64,000 bases of DNA from UBA7446 sp965656545 (GTDB lineage: Bacteria > Bacteroidota > Bacteroidia > Flavobacteriales > Flavobacteriaceae). The stretch spans positions 77,513 through 141,512 of the forward strand of contig CBFHKZ010000005.1 of assembly GCA_965656545.1 (NCBI GenBank), given 5' to 3'. Below, piece after piece: positions 26,809-33,433 of the stretch. The notes beneath the pieces were generated by a model that did not search any database, was not told the origin of the DNA, and worked only from the letters and a program-made list of their open reading frames with translations. The position numbers were made by a program, and so were the translations under genes. Position 1 is the stretch's first letter, and each line of letters opens with the position of its first letter.

Positions 26809-27528
26809 TTGCATGGTTTTTTGGGCATGTCAGACAATTGGCGCACACATGCCAAATATTGGTCTGCTTATTTTGAAGTACACGCCATTGACCAGCGCAA
26901 CCACGGTAAAAGCTTCCACAGCCAAGATTTTGATTATAACCTAATGGCAGCGGATATTATTGCCTATATGGACAATCACAACATTCAACAAGCCATTGTA
27001 CTTGGTCATTCTATGGGTGGCAAAACGGCCATGAGCTTGGCGCTTCAATACCCAACTCGAGTATCAAAACTCATCGTTGCAGACATAGCACCCAAACAGT
27101 ATAATGTGAGCAGCAAGTTTTCAAATATCATAAAGGGGCTTTTGCAACTCAATGATTTGACGCTTACATCAAGGGGCGAAGCTGACAAGGCACTTACGTC
27201 ATTCGTGCCAGAAGTCGGTGTTCGCCAGTTTTTACTTAAAAATTTGACTTGGACAGAAGAAAGGACCCTGAAACTTCGCTGTAATATTTCGGTGCTGCAA
27301 CACAAGCTCAAAGAAATTGGTGCTGCACCAACCGGATTGCCTTATGCAGGAGAGACATTATTTTTAGCAGGGCAACAGTCTGATTATGTACTGCAAACAG
27401 ATATGGCTGCCATACATGCCCTGTTCCCAAATGCTTCTTTACGGTGGGTTGCTGATGCAGGTCATTGGCTCCATGCCGAAAACCCCAAAGGATTTACCGA
27501 TGCGCTGCAAGATTTTCTAAGTCTTTGA
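26809..27528 (+). CDS. Alpha/beta hydrolase (YbfF-like esterase)
   Basis: A serine hydrolase of the alpha/beta fold. LHGFLGMSDNW holds the oxyanion motif, VLGHSMGGKTAM the nucleophile serine, and ADAGHWLHAENP the catalytic histidine. The frame given starts at a TTG within the oxyanion motif and yields 239 residues. Homology clearly extends upstream (LVHSTITGQGEPLIILHG) to about base 26755, yet no ATG, GTG or TTG exists in frame back to the stop at 26734-26736. The true start is therefore probably a rare ATT or ATC codon overlapping the pdxJ end. It lies immediately downstream of pdxJ, so coupling is likely. Confidence 0.85.
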   Translation: MHGFLGMSDNWRTHAKYWSAYFEVHAIDQRNHGKSFHSQDFDYNLMAADIIAYMDNHNIQQAIVLGHSMGGKTAMSLALQYPTRVSKLIVADIAPKQYNVSSKFSNIIKGLLQLNDLTLTSRGEADKALTSFVPEVGVRQFLLKNLTWTEERTLKLRCNISVLQHKLKEIGAAPTGLPYAGETLFLAGQQSDYVLQTDMAAIHALFPNASLRWVADAGHWLHAENPKGFTDALQDFLSL

Positions 27529-27648
27529 TTCAATTGCTAAAATGGAATTTGGGAAGGTTCTTTCTATCTTTTATATTTATAAGCGCAAGCATTTGACATA
27601 TAAAATTTAGAACGTAACTCTGTTTAGCGAGACGATTTGATGAAAAGT

Positions 27649-27678
27649 TTGTGAATATACCAATTTTTGGTATTTTTG
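27649..27678 (+). promoter_or_regulatory. parDE promoter with nested operator
   Basis: TTG at 27649-27651, a 19-base spacer and TATTTTTG at 27671-27678 give a near-perfect Bacteroidota promoter. The dyad ATACCAA-TTT-TTGGTAT (27657-27673) lies in the spacer and overlaps the -7 element. It is a good candidate for ParD autorepression. Confidence 0.7.
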
Positions 27679-27695
27679 ATAAAATTAGTAATCAA

Positions 27696-27947
27696 ATGAA
27701 TAAAAACACATCAGTATCACTCGGAAAATATTTTGACCAATTCGTTCAAAGTCGAATAAGCGAAGGGAGATTTAAAAACGTAAGTGAAGTGATTCGTGCT
27801 GGATTGAGACTTTTAGAAGAAGAAGAAAATAAAGTTTTTGCTTTAAAAAATGCAATACAGGAAGGAATTGACAGCGGAATAGCTCACGATTTTGACCCTA
27901 AAAAACATCTTGAATTTTTAAAAGCGAAAAAGCACTCAAATGGCTAA
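27696..27947 (+). CDS. parD: ParD-family antitoxin
   Basis: An 83-residue ribbon-helix-helix protein beginning MNKNTSVSLGKYFDQFV, with SEVIRAGLRLLEEEE as the second helix and an acidic, flexible C-terminus that would wrap the toxin. It should neutralise ParE and repress its own promoter. The ATG at 27696 is preferred because the promoter and dyad at 27649-27678 overlap the longer GTG-started frame. It overlaps parE by eight bases. Base composition is more AT-rich than in the flanking core genes. Confidence 0.88.
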   Translation: MNKNTSVSLGKYFDQFVQSRISEGRFKNVSEVIRAGLRLLEEEENKVFALKNAIQEGIDSGIAHDFDPKKHLEFLKAKKHSNG

Positions 27948-28238
27948 ACATAAACTGACCAATAAAGCGGTTGCTGATTTATCAAAAATTTGGGAATACA
28001 CACTTGCGGTTTGGTCGGAAAAACAAGCCGATAAATATTATGATATACTAATCAAAAATTGTGAGGAAATTGCTAAAAATCCAGATTTAGGAAAAAATAC
28101 AAAGGAATTTCAGAACAACTTTTGGGATTGAAATCTAACCGACATATCATATTCTACAGAACTTTAAACGAGAATTACGTTGAGATAACGAGAGTACTAC
28201 ACGAAAGCATGGATTTAAAAAAAAGAATAACTGAATAA
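27940..28238 (+). pseudogene. parE: ParE-family toxin, interrupted by a frameshift
   Basis: The first 49 codons (MAKHKLTNKAVADLSKIWEY...) are a standard ParE/RelE-fold N-terminal half, but the frame stops at 28131. The family's C-terminal half, with GLKSNRHIIFYR and TRVLHE, continues in another frame to the stop at 28236-28238. The shift maps to the A6 run in GGAAAAAATAC near 28090. One extra A restores GKKYKGISEQLLGLKS. The toxin is either inactivated, affected by a sequencing error in the homopolymer, or made by -1 slippage on A-AAA-AAT. As read, it is broken. Confidence 0.8.
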
Positions 28239-28276
28239 GCTGTATTTAAAGCGATGTAAGACAGTATTCCCCTAAG

Positions 28277-28335
28277 AGCCAATCCCAAAAAAATGCTAGG
28301 ATACAAAACTCCAGCAGAAGTATTTTTCAGTACAC
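28277..28335 (+). pseudogene. IS30-family transposase C-terminal relic
   Basis: In one frame this stretch encodes PIPKKMLGYKTPAEVFF, the last conserved motif of IS30-family transposases (RPRKxLGYKTPxEVF). It has a stop codon just upstream and no recognisable catalytic domain. No terminal repeats were identified. It is a decayed end of an insertion sequence between the toxin-antitoxin module and tig. Confidence 0.55.
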
Positions 28336-28401
28336 TAACCAAAAAACAAGTCTTACATTTGCTAGTTGAATCTACCAGTTTTTTTGCCCATAAGCATTAC
28401 T

Positions 28402-28431
28402 TTGACCTTGCTTAAAAATAGCCTACTTTTG
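28402..28431 (+). promoter_or_regulatory. Promoter of tig-clpP-clpX
   Basis: TTG at 28402-28404, a 19-base spacer and TACTTTTG at 28424-28431 match the Bacteroidota consensus exactly. The expected transcript start is near 28438, 14 bases before the preferred tig start. Confidence 0.75.
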
Positions 28432-28451
28432 CCAGCTATTAAATGAAAAAG

Positions 28452-29765
28452 ATGAACGTAACGCGAAAAGACGTAGACACACTCAATGCAGTGATTACCG
28501 TTGACATCAACCAAGAAGACGTTGCTCCTAAAGTGGAGCAAGTTTTAAATGACTACCGCAAGCGCGCCGATATTCCTGGATTTAGAAAAGGGAATGTGCC
28601 CATGGGCGTAATCAAAAAACAATACGGTCAGGCTGTTATGGTTGATGAGGTAAATAAGATGCTACAATCTTCACTAAATGACTTTCTCAACGAAGAAAAG
28701 ATTTCTATTTTAGGCAATCCACTTCCCGTTCCAGTTGACAATATTGATTGGAATGCTTCTGCCTTTTCTTTTGATTTTGAATTGGGCTTGACACCAGATG
28801 TGGAGGTAATACTTCCCAACCGAAAAGCAGTCACACGATATGAAATTCAAGCAGACGAAAAGTTTGTAAACGAACAATTGGAACGCCTGCAAAAACAGTA
28901 TGGTGCCATAGTTCCAACCGACGAAGTAACTGCAGACACAGAATTGACCGTAGGCGTTTCTTATGAAGGAGGGGAAGCTCAAAAAAGCGCCACTTTTACG
29001 GCTAGTGAGTTAAAAAGCAAAAAAGCACTTACCGCCTTTAAAAAAGCCACTATTGGTGAGGTGGTTGCATTTTCTACCAAAGGCTTGTTTAAAGAAGAGC
29101 ACGTTTTGCGTCGTGTGATGGAAACCCTTCCAGAAAAAGCGGTAACGCTTTCGCTCACACTACAAGAGCGCAACAACCGTACATTGGCCGATTTAGACCA
29201 AGAATTTTTTGATAAGGTGTTTGGCAAAGACGCTGTAAAATCTGCAACAGACTGTAAAGAAAAACTCAAAGCAGATGCGATGGGTCATTTCGAGACACAA
29301 GCCAATCAAAAGTTTATCAATGACATGACAGAACACTTGATTGACAACACCAAGTTTTCGCTTCCAGAGGCTTTCTTAAAGAAATGGATGCAAACAGCAG
29401 GTGAAAATCCCATTACGGCAGAAGAAGCTGAAGCAGAATACACCAAGTCGGAGCGTGGCTTACGCTACCAATTGATCGAATCAAAACTTATGCAAGCACA
29501 CGACCTTCAAATCACAAGAGAAGAAGTGGAAGCATTTGCCAAAGATTTGATTAAAAAGCAAATGGTGCAATATGGCCGTACAGATATTCAGGAAGAAGAA
29601 CTTACTGAGATTGCAGGACGTATTTTGGGCAACCAAGAAGAGGTAAAGCGCATCTCTGACCAGGTGATGAGTGAGAAAATGCGACAGTTGTTTTTGGAAA
29701 AAGGAAACATCAAAGTCAAAAAATTATCTTACGATGACTTTATCAAAGAAGCGTACAAAAAATAA
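28452..29765 (+). CDS. tig: Trigger factor
   Basis: A 437-residue ribosome-associated chaperone. The N-terminal ribosome-binding domain includes the tail-binding loop GFRKGNVPMG, a central peptidyl-prolyl isomerase-like domain covers about residues 150-240, and a C-terminal helical domain extends to the end. The ATG at 28452 (MNVTRKDVDTLNAV) matches the family start. A further ATG at 28443 adds only MKK. It is the first gene of tig-clpP-clpX, the classical protein quality-control cluster. Confidence 0.95.
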   Translation: MNVTRKDVDTLNAVITVDINQEDVAPKVEQVLNDYRKRADIPGFRKGNVPMGVIKKQYGQAVMVDEVNKMLQSSLNDFLNEEKISILGNPLPVPVDNIDWNASAFSFDFELGLTPDVEVILPNRKAVTRYEIQADEKFVNEQLERLQKQYGAIVPTDEVTADTELTVGVSYEGGEAQKSATFTASELKSKKALTAFKKATIGEVVAFSTKGLFKEEHVLRRVMETLPEKAVTLSLTLQERNNRTLADLDQEFFDKVFGKDAVKSATDCKEKLKADAMGHFETQANQKFINDMTEHLIDNTKFSLPEAFLKKWMQTAGENPITAEEAEAEYTKSERGLRYQLIESKLMQAHDLQITREEVEAFAKDLIKKQMVQYGRTDIQEEELTEIAGRILGNQEEVKRISDQVMSEKMRQLFLEKGNIKVKKLSYDDFIKEAYKK

Positions 29766-29794
29766 TCGTTATATTTAACAGACAACTTTAGGAT

Positions 29795-30454
29795 ATGGAT
29801 TACGGAAAAGAATTTAAAAAGTACGCTACCAAGCATCACGGGATAAACTCCATGTATTACGATGAAATGGTAAGTAGCCTCACGCCTTACATCATTGAGG
29901 AACGTCAGTTGAATGTGGCCCAAATGGACGTGTTTTCACGTTTGATGATGGATCGTATTATCTTCCTTGGAACAGGAATTAATGATAGCGTTGCGAATAT
30001 CATTCAAGCGCAGTTGTTGTTTTTGGAAAGCACCGACAAGACCAAAGACATCCAGATTTATATCAACTCCCCAGGAGGAAGTGTCTATGCCGGATTGGGC
30101 ATCTACGACACCATGCAGTTTATCAACCCAGACGTGGCTACCATATGTACGGGAATTGCAGCCTCAATGGCGGCTGTATTGCTTTGTGCTGGTCAAGACG
30201 GAAAACGTTCTGGCTTGCCACACTCCCGTGTGATGATTCACCAGCCACTAGGCGGTGCACAAGGACAAGCATCTGATATCGAAATTACGGCTCGTGAAAT
30301 TATAAAGCTCAAGAAGGAATTGTACGAAATCATCGCCAAGCACAGCAACCAGTCTTACGACAAGGTCTATGAAGACTCTGATCGTGATTATTGGATGAAG
30401 GCGCTAGAAGCCAAAGAATATGGCATGATTGATGAGGTATTGACTAAAAGCTAG
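29795..30454 (+). CDS. clpP: ATP-dependent Clp protease proteolytic subunit
   Basis: A 219-residue serine peptidase forming the tetradecameric ClpP chamber. The catalytic Ser124 lies in GIAASMAAV, His149 in RVMIHQPLGG, and the oxyanion glycines in INSPGGSVYAG. An N-terminal segment of about 25 residues before the mature domain is probably removed by autoprocessing. It lies 29 bases after tig and three bases before clpX. Confidence 0.96.
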   Translation: MDYGKEFKKYATKHHGINSMYYDEMVSSLTPYIIEERQLNVAQMDVFSRLMMDRIIFLGTGINDSVANIIQAQLLFLESTDKTKDIQIYINSPGGSVYAGLGIYDTMQFINPDVATICTGIAASMAAVLLCAGQDGKRSGLPHSRVMIHQPLGGAQGQASDIEITAREIIKLKKELYEIIAKHSNQSYDKVYEDSDRDYWMKALEAKEYGMIDEVLTKS

Positions 30455-30457
30455 ATT

Positions 30458-31681
30458 GTGGAAGAATTGAATTGTTCTTTTTGTGGACGTAAAAAAGCCG
30501 AGACCAAACTCTTGGTCGCTGGGCTAAATGCACACATATGCGAACGCTGTGTTGACCAAGCGGTTGGCATCATTCAAGAAGAAACCACGCATACCGAAAA
30601 CACCCCCAGCACTGCCGATTTTTTACTTAAAAAACCCAAGCAGATTAAAGCCTTTTTGGACGACTATGTCATTGGACAGGAGCAAGCCAAAAAAGTGCTT
30701 TCCGTTGCGGTATACAACCATTACAAGCGACTCAATCAAAACGTTGAAAACGACGTGGAAATTGAAAAAAGCAATATCATTATTGCAGGCCGTACAGGTA
30801 CGGGCAAAACACTATTGGCCAAGACCATTGCCAAGATGCTGCAAGTGCCCATTGCCATAGTAGATGCAACGGTTTTGACCGAAGCGGGTTATGTGGGTGA
30901 AGATGTAGAAAGTATATTAACACGATTATTGCAAGCTGCCGATTACGATCAGCAAAAAGCAGAGCGTGGCATTGTCTTCATCGATGAGATAGATAAAATT
31001 GCCCGTAAAAGCGACAACCCTTCCATCACGCGTGATGTTTCTGGAGAGGGTGTACAACAAGCCTTACTTAAACTATTGGAAGGCACTGTGGTTAATGTAC
31101 CACCCAAAGGCGGTCGTAAGCATCCTGATCAGAAGTTTGTCGAAATCAATACCGAGCACATATTGTTTATTGCAGGCGGTGCATTTGATGGTGTTGAACG
31201 CCACATTGCCAAACGCATGAACATGCAGGCGGTGGGCTACAGCACTGCTGCCAAACGCAAATCGGTTACTGAAGACGATTTGTTGGCGCATATTACGCCC
31301 TCAGACCTTAAAGATTTTGGGCTTATCCCTGAAATTATCGGACGCTTACCGGTGCTTACGCACATGAATCCTTTAGACGAAAAAGCACTGCGTGAGATAT
31401 TAACCGCACCTAAAAATGCATTGGTAAAGCAGTACCAGCACCTCTTTGATTTGGACGGGGTTGCGTTGACCTTTACGCCAACAGCTTTGGACTTTATCGT
31501 GGAGCAAGCCGTGCAGTATGCTTTGGGCGCAAGGGGACTACGTTCCTTGTGTGAGGCCATCCTCACCGACGCCATGTATGAACTTCCCAGCACCAATACC
31601 ACCGAGCTGAAGATTACCAAGCGCTATGCCGAAAACAAATTGAGTGTTGTGCAACTCAGCCAGCTGAAGGCGGCTTCTTAG
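30458..31681 (+). CDS. clpX: ATP-dependent Clp protease ATP-binding subunit ClpX
   Basis: A 407-residue AAA+ unfoldase. The N-terminal zinc-binding domain has CSFC and CERC. The Walker A loop is GRTGTGKTLLA, where most homologues have GPTGSGKT. Walker B is GIVFIDEIDKIA, and sensor and pore residues (GYVGEDVES) are normal. Translation starts at GTG, three bases after the clpP stop. With ClpP it degrades tagged proteins and, in other bacteria, some antitoxins. Confidence 0.96.
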   Translation: MEELNCSFCGRKKAETKLLVAGLNAHICERCVDQAVGIIQEETTHTENTPSTADFLLKKPKQIKAFLDDYVIGQEQAKKVLSVAVYNHYKRLNQNVENDVEIEKSNIIIAGRTGTGKTLLAKTIAKMLQVPIAIVDATVLTEAGYVGEDVESILTRLLQAADYDQQKAERGIVFIDEIDKIARKSDNPSITRDVSGEGVQQALLKLLEGTVVNVPPKGGRKHPDQKFVEINTEHILFIAGGAFDGVERHIAKRMNMQAVGYSTAAKRKSVTEDDLLAHITPSDLKDFGLIPEIIGRLPVLTHMNPLDEKALREILTAPKNALVKQYQHLFDLDGVALTFTPTALDFIVEQAVQYALGARGLRSLCEAILTDAMYELPSTNTTELKITKRYAENKLSVVQLSQLKAAS

Positions 31682-31800
31682 TTTTTTTATTATTTTAGCG
31701 TAGAACAAGCCCCAAATCTGTTCTTCAACTAAATATTCGCTACCGACTGGTAGACTTGCGTTTCTTTTAAGGATTTTTTGGGGTTGTAAAGCCAAATAAA
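31682..31800. other. Intergenic spacer with a CTACC-GACT-GGTAG dyad
   Basis: This 119-base gap after clpX has a T-run right after the stop codon and a short perfect dyad CTACCGACTGGTAG near 31741. The dyad core resembles that of the hairpin in the tRNA-Leu copy at 43.8 kb (CTACCGAC). It is likely a remnant of the same class of intergenic palindromic repeats. Confidence 0.35.
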
Positions 31801-32697
31801 ATGAAATTATCAGAGACACTAATTACTCTTTTTATTGGAATAATTATTGCAAGCTGCGGAACTTCGAAAGGATATGTTGGTGATAAAATACCTGCCAATG
31901 AATTAGCTATCTTAAATGGAAGTGTTAACCCAATAAATATAGATGGAAAGAAGCATAAAGAAAGATTGCTTTTTGTTAAATCAAATCAAAAAGAAGTTGG
32001 TAGCTACACGAAGGGTTGGCCTAAAAGCCTAAAAGTTAAAGAAGGAAATATTGAACTTGAAGTAAGACACTTTAGAACATGGGAGTACGGAATTGAATAT
32101 ATAGGTGGAGGTGGTCTTGGCGGTTTACAAGCTGGACTTGATCAGGAGCGAACGATGAATCACCATCATTATGTTTTAAATTTTAATATCGAAAAAAATA
32201 AAAATTACCTGATAAGTATAAAATCTGACCCTAATGATTTAGATAAAACCAATATTTCAATTACTGATGTAGACACAAAATTAGAAGTTGATTTTCAATC
32301 GAAAAAAAAGATTACCAATAAGTCTGAAATTACTGCTATAAGTGATAACCATATAAAAGTTGATGAGCTTGGTAATGGAACTGTTCTAATTTATAATGGA
32401 GCTAAGGGTTTATATAAAAATAAATTAAATACAGGTAGATTAAGTATTTGGATTAATGACAAGCTTCTAGGGCACATTGATCCAGAAGAGTATATACTGG
32501 TTAGCCTTGAAAACGGAAATCACCATATTAAGCTTTTACATGTCGATGTTTTTAATATAAAAAGCGAGCATGATATTTCAATTACTGACGAAACCAAAAT
32601 AGTTCAAGTTAAACCAACCGCTTTTTCAAATAAACTTCAAGTGACAAATAATTTACCAAAAAAATTTGATAGGTTTAAGAATGCTAAAAAGGAATAA
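31801..32697 (+). CDS. Uncharacterised lipoprotein
   Basis: A 298-residue protein with a lipoprotein signal peptide (lipobox IIASC, Cys19), followed by GYVGDKIPANELAILNG. This opening resembles small lipoproteins with the GYxGxxLPxxEVAxL pattern. Residues about 70-160 form one beta-rich unit (EGNIELEVRHFRTWE). Residues about 195-275 form another resembling DUF2846 (GTVLIYNGAKGLYKNK, then WINDKLLGHIDPEEY, then LENGNHHIKL). A structural or surface role is possible, but no enzyme motif is visible. It is clearly more AT-rich than clpX and lies beside higBA, suggesting acquired DNA. Confidence 0.75.
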   Translation: MKLSETLITLFIGIIIASCGTSKGYVGDKIPANELAILNGSVNPINIDGKKHKERLLFVKSNQKEVGSYTKGWPKSLKVKEGNIELEVRHFRTWEYGIEYIGGGGLGGLQAGLDQERTMNHHHYVLNFNIEKNKNYLISIKSDPNDLDKTNISITDVDTKLEVDFQSKKKITNKSEITAISDNHIKVDELGNGTVLIYNGAKGLYKNKLNTGRLSIWINDKLLGHIDPEEYILVSLENGNHHIKLLHVDVFNIKSEHDISITDETKIVQVKPTAFSNKLQVTNNLPKKFDRFKNAKKE

Positions 32698-32766
32698 AAA
32701 CCCACCACCCTGTATTTTATCAGGGCGGTTACAGGCAGATTTACAATTTAGAATTTAAAAATGGAA

Positions 32767-32797
32767 TTGTAATTAGTAAACTAATTAGTTAACTTTG
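32767..32797 (+). promoter_or_regulatory. higBA promoter with nested operator
   Basis: TTG at 32767-32769, a 20-base spacer and TAACTTTG at 32790-32797 form a consensus promoter. The perfect dyad TAATTAG-TAAA-CTAATTA (32770-32787) fills the spacer and is a strong candidate for HigA binding. The predicted transcript start falls at the toxin's TTG start codon. Confidence 0.7.
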
Positions 32798-32801
32798 TAT
32801 T

Positions 32802-33146
32802 TTGGTAAGAAAGATTATTGCGTATAAAAGTTATTTTATTACGTTTTACAAATCCCAAGAAGATAAAGTTCAAGAAAAAATGGAATTTGTTTTGGATATG
32901 ATTCGGTTTGAAAGACGAGTCCCTAAAAAATTTCTCAAAGCACTTGAAAACACAGATGGGATTTATGAGGTAAGAGTAATAACGACATTTAAAAGTATCC
33001 GGATTTTAGGTTTTTTCGATAAGGGAAACTTGGTTGTGCTTTTAAATTGTTTTGTAAAAAAATCACAGAAAACACCTCGAAAGGAAATCCGACTTGCCGA
33101 AAAGTTAAAAAGAGAATATCTAAGCGAAAAAAACAACATAAAGTGA
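32802..33146 (+). CDS. higB: HigB-like toxin (RelE/ParE superfamily, Gp49 type)
   Basis: A 114-residue protein of the RelE/HigB toxin fold. KSQEDKVQEKMEFVLDMI forms the N-terminal helices, GIYEVRVITTFKSIRILGFFD the central sheet, and NCFVKKSQKTPRKEI the basic segment with the conserved Lys-Thr-Pro motif. Such toxins cleave mRNA on the ribosome. The start is TTG at 32802, at the predicted transcription start, so the mRNA may be leaderless. Toxin first, antitoxin second, is the usual higBA order. It overlaps higA by four bases (GTGA). Confidence 0.85.
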   Translation: MVRKIIAYKSYFITFYKSQEDKVQEKMEFVLDMIRFERRVPKKFLKALENTDGIYEVRVITTFKSIRILGFFDKGNLVVLLNCFVKKSQKTPRKEIRLAEKLKREYLSEKNNIK

Positions 33147-33433
33147 AACAGACAACAAATTTTGAAGCACTACTTATTGAAAAGTACGGAGATAAGGGAA
33201 CACCAAAACGCGATGCATTTGATGCTGATTCTCTTGCTTTTCGGTTGGGTGTGATGTTAAAAGAAGCTCGTAAAGAAGCAAACTTGACCCAAGAAGAACT
33301 TGCCCAAAAAACGGGCACTAAAAAAAGTTATATATCTAGGATTGAAAGAGGACTAAGCGATATTCAAGTTTCTACCTACCACAAGCTTATTGAAACTGGG
33401 ATTGGAAAGCAGCTACATATCTCTATAAACTAA
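33143..33433 (+). CDS. higA: HigA-like antitoxin, XRE family regulator
   Basis: A 96-residue protein. The N-terminal third is toxin-contacting. Residues about 35-92 are an XRE helix-turn-helix (GVMLKEARKEANLTQEELA followed by YISRIERGLSD). It should neutralise HigB and repress the higBA promoter. The start is GTG at 33143, overlapping the higB stop. A longer frame to 33047 lies wholly inside higB. Its end overlaps the convergent GH3-like gene by four bases. Confidence 0.88.
   Translation: MKQTTNFEALLIEKYGDKGTPKRDAFDADSLAFRLGVMLKEARKEANLTQEELAQKTGTKKSYISRIERGLSDIQVSTYHKLIETGIGKQLHISIN

Noticed and set aside
31538..31819. Minus-strand open frame covering the clpX end and the gap after it.
   Set aside because: Most of it is antisense to clpX, and the rest is the short dyad and T-run. 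No start signal or family match was recognised.
32698..32740. Possible terminator after the lipoprotein gene (CCCTG...CAGGG).
   Set aside because: The stem is short with a mismatch and no T-run follows on the plus strand.
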